Source: Pseudomonas sp. UBA5782 (lineage in GTDB: Bacteria; Pseudomonadota; Gammaproteobacteria; Pseudomonadales; Pseudomonadaceae). From it: a DNA stretch of 5,111 bases. The stretch lies in NCBI GenBank assembly GCA_002418465.1, contig DIEE01000136.1, forward strand, positions 4,719 to 9,829, given 5' to 3'. The translations under genes and the position numbers were made by a program. Of this stretch, positions 1-5,111 are shown piece after piece. Position 1 is the stretch's first letter; every line of letters begins with the position of its first letter. Below the pieces are notes generated by a model. That model saw only the letters and a list, made by a program, of their open reading frames with translations. It did no database searches and was not told where the DNA came from.

Positions 1-3
1 CAC

Positions 4-24
4 CCCCGCCGTAGAGCGGCGGGG
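4..24. other. GC-rich hairpin upstream of lapB, possible end of the upstream transcript
   Basis: Positions 4-11 (CCCCGCCG) and 17-24 (CGGCGGGG) are perfect reverse complements around a 5-base loop, giving an 8-bp stem. It lies 121 bases before the chosen lapB start. The plus strand after the stem has no U-run (ATGACTGAATTT follows), so it is not a textbook intrinsic terminator. It could be a terminator or mRNA-end hairpin of an upstream gene, or a processing site inside a longer operon transcript. Stops in two plus frames fall here (TAG 12-14, TGA 26-28), so an upstream gene could end inside or next to it, but no coding sequence can be identified from so few bases. I found no convincing sigma-70 promoter between 25 and 145. 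Confidence 0.35.
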
Positions 25-145
25 ATGACTGAATTTCGTCGCTCCGCTCTGGTGCGTGCCGGCGAAATGCTGGAGCATGCGGCCTGGCCGCGACCCTTGG
101 TGGTTGTCGGACTTTTCTTCTCCCCGTCATCGAGAGTGTTCCCGC

Positions 146-2302
146 GTGGTGTCCCAAGCCAGTCAAGCGCAGCCCGGAGGCGATCCGCGTAGTCGCTACG
201 ACGATCCTCTGCTCGATAGCCTGCTGTCCCTCTGCATCCTCCACCAGCGTCCGGCCAGCCGGGCGATCCTGACGGCCGGCCTGCCGTTGCCGGAGCAGCG
301 CCTGAGCGCCGATCTGCTGCCGCGTGCCGCCGCGCGTGTCGGTCTGCAGGGCCGCCTGCTGCGGCGCAGCCTGGCCCAGATTCCGCAGATCGCGCTGCCG
401 GCATTGCTGCTGCTCAAGGAAGGTCGCTCGGCGATCCTGCTGGGCCGCGACGAGCAGGGCCGTTACCGGCTGATGCTCAGCGAAAGCGAAGGTGGCGAGG
501 CGGCGGTGGATGCCGAGCAACTGGCCGCCGACTACAGCGGCGAGGTGTTCTTCGCCCAGCCGCGGCACAAGTACGACCTCAACCACGGCAACCTGGTCCC
601 GCGCGCCCGCGCCTGGTTTCGCGACACCCTCCGGCGTTCGCGCTGGCTCTACGTCGATGCCGTCGCTGCCAGTTTCCTGATCAACCTGATCGGCCTGTTC
701 GCGCCGCTGTTCGTGATGAACGTCTACGACCGCGTGGTACCGAACCAGGCCGCCTCGACGCTCTGGGTGCTGGCCATCGGCATCTCCGGCGCCTACCTGT
801 TCGACCTGCTGCTCAAGACCATGCGCGGCCTGTGCCTGGACCTGGCCGGCAAGAAGACCGACATGATCATCTCGGCGACGCTGTTCGAGCGCATCGCCGG
901 CATGGCCATGCGCGTACGCCCGGCGCGGGTCGGCAGCTTCGCGCAGAACATCCACGAGTTTCAGACGCTGCGCGACTTCCTCGCCTCGCTGACCATGACC
1001 AGCGTGATCGACATGCCGTTCACCCTGCTGGTGATGGTGGTGATCGCCATCCTCGGTGGGCATCTGGTCTGGGTTCCGCTGCTGGCGTTTCCGCTGGCAC
1101 TTGGCATCGGCTGGATCCTGCAGCGCTCGCTGGCGGAAACCCTCAATCGCACCATGGCGCTTTCCGCCGAGCGCCAGTCAAGCCTGATCGAGACCCTTTC
1201 CGGGCTCGATGCGATCAAGGCCAACAACGCCGAGAGCGAGCGCCAGTACCAGTGGGAGCAGACCATCGGCACCCTCGGCCGCCTCGAGCTGCGGGCGAAG
1301 ATGCTTTCCAGCCTGGCGCTGAACATCACCCAGCTGATCCTGCAACTGGCCGGCGTGGTGATGATCGTGCTCGGCGTGTACCTGATCATCGACGGCAAGC
1401 TGAGCATGGGCGGGCTGATCGCCTGCTACATGCTCAACGGCCGCGCGATGGCGCCGCTGGGGCAGCTTTCCGGGCTGCTGACGCGCTATCAGCAGGCACG
1501 CCTGACCATGGTCAACATCGACCAGATGATGGAACTTCCGCAGGAGCGCCAGGAAAGCCAGCGCCCCCTGGTTCGCCAGTCGCTGCAGGGCGCCATCGAG
1601 TGTCGTGGCCTGGAATTCCACTACCCGAACCAGCAGAACGCCGCGCTCAGCGGGGTCAACCTGGTCGTTCGTCCCGGCGAGAAGATCGGCATCATCGGCC
1701 GCAGCGGTTCGGGCAAGAGCTCGCTGGCCAAGCTGCTGATCGGTCTTTACGAGCCGGATGCCGGCAGCCTGCTGGTGGACGGCGTCGACGTTCGCCAGCT
1801 GGACGTCAGCGACCTGCGCCACAACATCGGCTACGTACCGCAGGACATCCAGCTGCTCAGCGGCAGCCTGCGCGACAACCTGATTTCCGGCGCCCGCTAC
1901 GTGGAAGACGAGCGCGTGCTGCGCGCGGCCGAGCTGGCCGGTGTGCACGAATTCGCCCGGCTGCATCCGGAAGGCTACGAGCTGCAGGTTGGCGAACGTG
2001 GCCACCAGCTGTCCGGCGGGCAACGGCAGAACGTCGCCCTGGCCCGCGCGCTGCTGCTCGACCCGCCGATCCTGCTGCTCGACGAACCGACCAGCGCCAT
2101 GGACAACCCCGGTGAGGAGCGCCTCAAGCAGCGCCTCGCCGCAGTCATCCAGAACAAGACCCTGCTGCTGGTCACGCACCGCTCCTCGATGCTCAGCCTG
2201 GTGGATCGGCTGATCATCGTCGACAAGGGCCAGATCATCGCCGATGGACCCAAGGATGCAGTGATGGAAGCCTTGAAGAAGGGGCAGATCAATGTCGCCT
2301 GA
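146..2302 (+). CDS. lapB: Type I secretion ABC transporter (permease-ATPase), LapB family
   Basis: Inner-membrane ATPase of a type I secretion system. By family it powers one-step export of a giant LapA-type RTX adhesin through a LapC/LapE-type conduit for biofilm attachment. From the chosen start it is 718 residues, normal for the family. Residues 15-145 resemble a C39 peptidase domain but lack the catalytic Cys and His (the usual His is Ser in GRSAIL, 93-98), so it is a C39-like substrate-docking domain. The membrane domain spans about 165-455, with hydrophobic segments near 170-192, 204-223, 288-326 and 392-415. The ATPase domain is intact: Walker A GRSGSGKSS (518-526), Q-loop Gln566, signature LSGGQ (622-626), Walker B ILLLDEP (642-648), H-loop His678. 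The frame is open back to a GTG at 56, but the first 30 residues of that version look unlike the family. Homology appears to begin near DDPLLDSLL (residues 19-27). Tandem GTG codons at 146 and 149 fit best, with a weak GAGAG site at 132-136. The stop overlaps lapC. Family assignment is firm; the adhesin substrate is inferred. Confidence 0.93.
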   Translation: MVSQASQAQPGGDPRSRYDDPLLDSLLSLCILHQRPASRAILTAGLPLPEQRLSADLLPRAAARVGLQGRLLRRSLAQIPQIALPALLLLKEGRSAILLGRDEQGRYRLMLSESEGGEAAVDAEQLAADYSGEVFFAQPRHKYDLNHGNLVPRARAWFRDTLRRSRWLYVDAVAASFLINLIGLFAPLFVMNVYDRVVPNQAASTLWVLAIGISGAYLFDLLLKTMRGLCLDLAGKKTDMIISATLFERIAGMAMRVRPARVGSFAQNIHEFQTLRDFLASLTMTSVIDMPFTLLVMVVIAILGGHLVWVPLLAFPLALGIGWILQRSLAETLNRTMALSAERQSSLIETLSGLDAIKANNAESERQYQWEQTIGTLGRLELRAKMLSSLALNITQLILQLAGVVMIVLGVYLIIDGKLSMGGLIACYMLNGRAMAPLGQLSGLLTRYQQARLTMVNIDQMMELPQERQESQRPLVRQSLQGAIECRGLEFHYPNQQNAALSGVNLVVRPGEKIGIIGRSGSGKSSLAKLLIGLYEPDAGSLLVDGVDVRQLDVSDLRHNIGYVPQDIQLLSGSLRDNLISGARYVEDERVLRAAELAGVHEFARLHPEGYELQVGERGHQLSGGQRQNVALARALLLDPPILLLDEPTSAMDNPGEERLKQRLAAVIQNKTLLLVTHRSSMLSLVDRLIIVDKGQIIADGPKDAVMEALKKGQINVA
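2278..2284 (+). promoter_or_regulatory. Ribosome binding site of lapC inside the end of lapB
   Basis: GAAGGGG at 2278-2284 is a good Shine-Dalgarno-like purine run, 7 bases before the ATG at 2292. It lies within the last lapB codons and supports the lapC start and co-translation of the two genes from one mRNA. Confidence 0.7.
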
Positions 2303-3665
2303 TTCGCGTAGACAGGGGCTGTTCAGCGCCCTGCGTGGTTATTTCAACGGCGGTGACTCGCTGGCCGGACAACCGGTGCCGGAAGTCGACAAGGCGCTGG
2401 TCGAGGATGCCCCGCGGGTCATCCGGCTGACTATCTGGGTGCTGGTCGGATTCTTCGTCTTCGGTCTGCTGTGGGCGCATTTCGCGGTGGTCGACGAGGT
2501 CACCCGCGGCGACGGCAAGGCGATCCCGTCCTCCAAGTTGCAGAAGATCCAGAACCTCGAGGGCGGCATCGTCGCCGAGCTGTTCGTTCGCGAAGGGCAG
2601 ATCGTCGAGGCCGGCGCGCCGCTGTTGCGCCTGGACGATACCCGCTTCACCTCCAACGTCGGCGAAACCGAAGCCGACCGGCTGGCCATGCAGGCGCGCG
2701 TGGAACGCCTGCAGGCGGAAGTCGACGGTACCGAACTGGAACTCTCCCCGGACCTGGTGAAGGCCGCTCCTGGCCTGGCGCAAAGCGAGCTGGCGTTGTT
2801 CAAGAGCCGTCAGCAGCAGCTCAAGGACGAAGTCGGCGGGCTGGAAGAACAATTGATCCAGCGGCAGCAGGAACTGCGCGAGTTCGGCTCCAAGCGCAGC
2901 CAGTACGCGCGCAGCCTGGAGCTGCTCAGCCAGGAAATCCGCATGTCCGAGCCGCTGGTGGCGGAAGGTGCGATTTCCCAGGTCGAGGTGCTGCGCCTGC
3001 GCCGCTCCGAGATCGAGAACCGCGGGCAGATGGAGGCCACGGACCTGGCCATCCCGCGCGCCCAGGCGGCGATCAAGGAAGTCCAGCGCAAGATCGACGA
3101 AACCCGCGGGCGCTTCCGCAGCGAAGCCCTCGGCAACCTCAACGAGGCGCGCACCGACCTGAGCAAGGCGCAGGCCACCGGCAAGGCGCTGGAAGACCGC
3201 GTCAGTCGTACCCTGGTGACCTCGCCGGTGCGCGGTATCGTCAAGCAGATGCTGGTCAACACCATCGGCGGGGTGATCCAGCCGGGTAGCGATCTGGTGG
3301 AGATCGTGCCACTGGACGACAACCTGCTGGTCGAGGCACGCATCCGTCCGCAGGACATCGCCTTCCTGCATCCGGGGCAGAAGGCGGTGGTCAAGTTCAC
3401 CGCCTACGACTACACCATCTACGGCGGCCTGCAGGCCAAGCTGGAACAGATCGGTGCGGACACCGTGACGGACGAGGAGGGCAACAGCTTCTACCTGATC
3501 CAGTTGCGTACCGACAAAAGCCATCTGGGTTCGGACGAGGCGCCGCTGCTGATCATCCCCGGCATGGTCGCCTCGGTGGACATCATGACCGGCAAGAAGA
3601 GCATCCTCAGCTACCTGCTCAAGCCGATCATCCGCGCCCGCGCCGAGGCGCTGCGCGAGCGTTGA
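2292..3665 (+). CDS. lapC: Type I secretion membrane fusion protein, HlyD family, LapC-like
   Basis: Periplasmic adaptor that joins the LapB ATPase in the inner membrane to a TolC-like outer membrane channel during adhesin export. It is 457 residues, typical for type I HlyD proteins. Seen in order: a short cytoplasmic N-terminus; one membrane anchor at about 43-64 (rich in V, L, F and W); a first lipoyl/barrel half at about 73-117, with NLEGGIV at 88-94; a long Gln/Glu/Arg-rich helical hairpin at about 125-300, predicted to form the coiled coil that contacts the outer membrane channel; a second lipoyl half from about 305 (TSPVRGIV, 310-317); then a beta-barrel region with the family's C-terminal signature around IPGMVASVDI (422-431) and GKKSILSYLLKP (434-445). 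The ATG at 2292 has a good ribosome site and starts 11 bases before the end of lapB in another frame, so translation is probably coupled. No frameshift or missing segment is seen. No lapG or lapD follows, and the next gene is convergent. Confidence 0.93.
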   Translation: MSPDSRRQGLFSALRGYFNGGDSLAGQPVPEVDKALVEDAPRVIRLTIWVLVGFFVFGLLWAHFAVVDEVTRGDGKAIPSSKLQKIQNLEGGIVAELFVREGQIVEAGAPLLRLDDTRFTSNVGETEADRLAMQARVERLQAEVDGTELELSPDLVKAAPGLAQSELALFKSRQQQLKDEVGGLEEQLIQRQQELREFGSKRSQYARSLELLSQEIRMSEPLVAEGAISQVEVLRLRRSEIENRGQMEATDLAIPRAQAAIKEVQRKIDETRGRFRSEALGNLNEARTDLSKAQATGKALEDRVSRTLVTSPVRGIVKQMLVNTIGGVIQPGSDLVEIVPLDDNLLVEARIRPQDIAFLHPGQKAVVKFTAYDYTIYGGLQAKLEQIGADTVTDEEGNSFYLIQLRTDKSHLGSDEAPLLIIPGMVASVDIMTGKKSILSYLLKPIIRARAEALRER

Positions 3666-3706
3666 GTCCGTAGCGCAGATCGCGCTCGTCTCTGGCCGAC
3701 GGGAAG

Positions 3707-3729
3707 CGATGGGCTGAAACCCACTCTAC
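3707..3729 (-). repeat. REP-like palindrome, first type (GTAG head)
   Basis: Read on the minus strand this begins GTAGAGTGGG and carries a small palindrome. On the plus strand TGGG (3710-3713) pairs with CCCA (3720-3723), and CTAC closes the unit at 3726-3729. A GTAG head followed by an imperfect palindrome is the known layout of REP elements mobilised by RAYT (REP-associated tyrosine transposase) proteins in Pseudomonas. The core sequence differs from that of the two units beside it, so it is probably a different REP class. The stem is short, so confidence is moderate. Confidence 0.45.
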
Positions 3730-3733
3730 CTTC

Positions 3734-3787
3734 GGCAAATGTTCGCCCCTACCTGGGCAAACCCTGTAGGGGCGAACTCGTTCGGCT
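3734..3787. repeat. Inverted pair of REP-like elements (REPIN-like), possible bidirectional terminator
   Basis: GTTCGCCCCTAC (3741-3752) and GTAGGGGCGAAC (3766-3777) are perfect 12-base inverted repeats, 13 bases apart. Each arm also belongs to its own small palindrome next to a GTAG head. The left unit has GGCAAATGTTCGCC (3734-3747; six pairs, one being A-C on plus and G-T on minus). The right unit has CGAAC (3773-3777) pairing with GTTCG (3780-3784). Two REPs facing each other around a short spacer is the REPIN layout known in Pseudomonas. The spacer can add a GGG (3755-3757) to CCC (3762-3764) pairing, so the RNA could fold into one long hairpin. Lying between two convergent genes, it could stop or stabilise transcripts from both sides, though no U-run follows. 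Genome-wide copy number would settle its class. Confidence 0.6.
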
Positions 3788-3827
3788 GACGGCGCATGAG
3801 AATGCAACGCGCGAATCCCCAACCGCG

Positions 3828-4934
3828 CTAACGCAGATCCGCCAGCGGATGCTCGCCTTTCCAGGTGGGCTCGAAGTGCGCCTCGATGACCGCGTCTGGA
3901 ATGCTGGTGACATCCGGCCAGTGCCAGCGTGGAGCATGGTCCTTGTCCACCAGTCTCGCGCGCACGCCTTCGCTGAATTCCGGGTGGCGACAGCAGTTCA
4001 GGCTCATCGCGTACTCCATGCGGAACACCTCGGCGAGCGACAGGTAGCGCGCGCGGGCGATCTGCTGCCAGACCAGATGCGCGGTAAGCGGGCAGCCCTC
4101 GGCGAGGGTCTTGCCGGCGTGGGCGAGCAGACTGTCCTGGTCGTCGCGCAGTGCGGCGATCGCACGCCAGGCGGCGGGCAGGTCGGCGACGTCGAGGAGC
4201 CGGTCCAACTGCTCGCGGCGCGGCAGCCACTGTGCCGCCGGCAGCTGCTCGCGGGCCTCGTGTTCCAGCGACTGCAGCAGGCTGATCAGCTGCATCGCCG
4301 GCTGTTCCTGCCAGTTCATCTGGATCATCCCCTCGAGCAGCTCGTCCTGCTGTTCGTCGAGCAGGAAACGATCGGCGAGGTTCAGGTCCAGCGCATCGCG
4401 CGCGTTCATCTGGCTGGCGGTGAGGCCGAGGAACAGGCCTAACTTTCCCGGCAGGCGCGAGAGGAACCAGCTGGCCCCGACGTCCGGATACAGGCCGATG
4501 TTGATCTCCGGCATCGCCAGCCGCGAGCTGGGCGTGACGATGCGCAGCGAGGCGCCCTGCAGCAGGCCCATGCCGCCACCCATCACGTAGCCATGGCCCC
4601 AGCAGATCAGCGGTTTCGGGAAACGGTGCAGATGGTGGTCGAGGCGGTATTCGGCGGCGAAGAAGCGCGCCGCCAGCGCCGGCACCTCGCCGGGCTGCTC
4701 GCGACAGGCTTCCACCAGCTTGCGCACGTCGCCGCCGGCGCAGAAGGCCTTGGCGCCGTTGCCGCGCAGCATCACGCAGACAACGGCGGGGTCGCCGGCC
4801 CAGGCCGCCAGTCTGGCTTCGAGGGCCTCGATCATCGCCAGGCTCAGGGCATTGAGGCTTTTTTCCGCATCCAGCGTGGCGATGCCGATGCGCGCGCCGT
4901 GCAGCGCGTGGAGTTCCTGAAAGATCACGTTCAT
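3828..4934 (-). CDS. Crotonase-superfamily acyl-CoA hydrolase, 3-hydroxyisobutyryl-CoA hydrolase type (ECH_2)
   Basis: Cytoplasmic enzyme of 368 residues. This is longer than a plain enoyl-CoA hydratase (about 260) and matches the 3-hydroxyisobutyryl-CoA hydrolase branch. That family cleaves 3-hydroxyisobutyryl-CoA to free acid and CoA in valine breakdown, and some members act on related hydroxyacyl-CoAs. Oxyanion-hole and CoA-binding motifs are FCAGGDV (64-70) and HGYVMGGGMG (114-123). MPEINIGLYPDVG (141-153) holds the conserved Glu143 and Asp151, which correspond to the catalytic pair of this family. The C-terminal LVDKDHAPRW (328-337) is shared with HIBCH proteins and argues against a simple hydratase. 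The ATG at 4934 places the crotonase fold at the normal distance and has GGGAA (4945-4941) upstream. The frame stays open to 5057, but that extension would overlap the upstream gene and looks non-native. Stop is TAG (3830-3828). It is probably the last gene of an operon with the crotonase upstream. Many Pseudomonas genomes annotate such proteins only as enoyl-CoA hydratase/isomerase, so substrate is inferred. Confidence 0.88.
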   Translation of the reverse strand: MNVIFQELHALHGARIGIATLDAEKSLNALSLAMIEALEARLAAWAGDPAVVCVMLRGNGAKAFCAGGDVRKLVEACREQPGEVPALAARFFAAEYRLDHHLHRFPKPLICWGHGYVMGGGMGLLQGASLRIVTPSSRLAMPEINIGLYPDVGASWFLSRLPGKLGLFLGLTASQMNARDALDLNLADRFLLDEQQDELLEGMIQMNWQEQPAMQLISLLQSLEHEAREQLPAAQWLPRREQLDRLLDVADLPAAWRAIAALRDDQDSLLAHAGKTLAEGCPLTAHLVWQQIARARYLSLAEVFRMEYAMSLNCCRHPEFSEGVRARLVDKDHAPRWHWPDVTSIPDAVIEAHFEPTWKGEHPLADLR

Positions 4935-4958
4935 GCTCGGTTCCCATCGCGAGGCACC

Positions 4959-4976
4959 CTGTGGCGACTCGCACAG
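4959..4976. other. Small hairpin in the gap between the two crotonase genes
   Basis: CTGT (4959-4962) pairs with ACAG (4973-4976), and after one bulged G (4963) GCG (4964-4966) pairs with CGC (4970-4972), leaving a three-base loop. It sits in the 52-base gap between the two minus-strand genes. It has no U-run and is not a convincing terminator. At most it may affect mRNA processing or the relative expression of the two genes. It could be chance in GC-rich DNA. Confidence 0.25.
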
Positions 4977-4986
4977 CGGTTGTCGG

Positions 4987-5111
4987 TCAGCGGTTGCGCC
5001 AGTGCGCGTCGCGTTTTTCGAGGAAGGCGTTGACCCCCTCACGGGTGTCTTCGGCATCGAACAGGTCGACGAAGCGCTGGCGTTCCTGGGACAGCCAGGA
5101 GGGCGGACTGC
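4987..5111 (-). CDS. C-terminal end of an enoyl-CoA hydratase-like protein (partial, 5' end outside window)
   Basis: The minus strand is open from the window edge to TGA (4989-4987), giving the last 40 residues plus two bases of a further codon. The tail includes FVDLFDAEDTREGVNAFLEKR followed by a basic end (WRNR). The pattern LF-x3-D-x2-EG-x3-F-x-EKR is the classic C-terminal helix of crotonase-fold enoyl-CoA hydratases, where EG and the EKR tail are strongly conserved. The gene stops 52 bases before the start of the hydrolase-type gene on the same strand, which fits one operon. In P. aeruginosa a crotonase (PA0745, reported as DspI) is followed by an ECH_2-type gene (PA0744). This pair may be the counterpart, but that comes from memory of gene order and 40 residues cannot prove it. 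The active site lies outside the window. Confidence 0.75.
   Translation of the reverse strand, partial: SPPSWLSQERQRFVDLFDAEDTREGVNAFLEKRDAHWRNR

Noticed and set aside
85..100. Sigma-54-like sequence TGGCC...TTGG upstream of lapB
   Set aside because: The TTG is shifted one base from the required spacing and the -12 GC is absent (GG instead), so it does not fit the sigma-54 consensus.
832..2115. 427-residue plus-strand frame inside lapB
   Set aside because: It is an alternative frame of lapB with R/A/P/G/H-rich composition; the lapB frame carries all the ABC motifs.
1178..2179. Minus-strand open frame (333 residues) opposite the lapB ATPase domain
   Set aside because: It covers conserved Walker A, signature and Walker B codons on the other strand, has low-complexity Q/A/V/D composition and no clear ribosome site. 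It is a shadow frame.
2289..3524. Long minus-strand open frame (411 residues) opposite lapC
   Set aside because: It lies wholly antisense to a well-recognised HlyD-family gene. Its product is biased to Q, D, R, L and A with no recognisable domain, as expected for an antisense shadow of a high-GC gene.
3809..3828. GCGCG/CGCGC hairpin at the end of the hydrolase gene as an intrinsic terminator
   Set aside because: The stem is only 5 bp with a 10-base loop and no U-run follows on the minus strand; the nearby REP pair is a better candidate for a transcript end.
3628..4974. 448-residue minus-strand frame covering the hydrolase gene and the REP cluster
   Set aside because: It is a different frame of the same strand as the intact 368-residue crotonase, is extremely R/A/P/G rich, and runs through the palindromes into the end of lapC. 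No family features are seen.
4935..5057. 41-residue N-terminal extension of the hydrolase gene (start at 5057)
   Set aside because: It would overlap the coding end of the upstream crotonase by about 70 bases, and its Ser/Thr/Arg-rich sequence lies ahead of the natural crotonase N-terminus starting at MNVIFQE.

Overview
The window is high-GC DNA, roughly two-thirds G+C by eye. It reads as chromosomal sequence from a Pseudomonas or close relative. The reasons are two proteins that look like the LapB and LapC subunits of the Pseudomonas large-adhesin secretion system, a crotonase pair like that of Pseudomonas acyl-CoA degradation operons, and GTAG-headed REP-type palindromes between the genes. 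No mobile element gene, tRNA, rRNA or CRISPR array is visible.

Left part (1-3665, plus strand): a short leader with a GC-rich hairpin (4-24) is followed by a type I secretion ABC transporter (lapB, 146-2302). The matching HlyD-family membrane fusion protein (lapC, 2292-3665) overlaps it by 11 bases. Together these form the inner-membrane and periplasm-spanning part of a one-step exporter. It would pair with a TolC-like outer membrane channel (LapE type) to export a giant repeat adhesin used in biofilm attachment. Neither the adhesin, the channel, nor the LapD/LapG release switch is in the window.

Middle (3666-3827): a 162-base gap between convergent genes. It holds three REP-like palindromes, two of them as an inverted pair with perfect 12-base arms. 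The pair could also act as a two-way transcription stop.

Right part (3828-5111, minus strand): a complete 368-residue crotonase-superfamily protein of the 3-hydroxyisobutyryl-CoA hydrolase type. Upstream of it, after a 52-base gap, is the last 40 residues of another protein that looks like an enoyl-CoA hydratase and is cut by the window edge. The two are probably the end of an acyl-CoA or valine degradation operon running toward the secretion genes.

I found no clearly undescribed system. The most useful leads are the mixed REP cluster, the neighbourhood (adhesin secretion genes facing a crotonase pair, with no lapD/lapG after lapC), and the uncertain lapB start.
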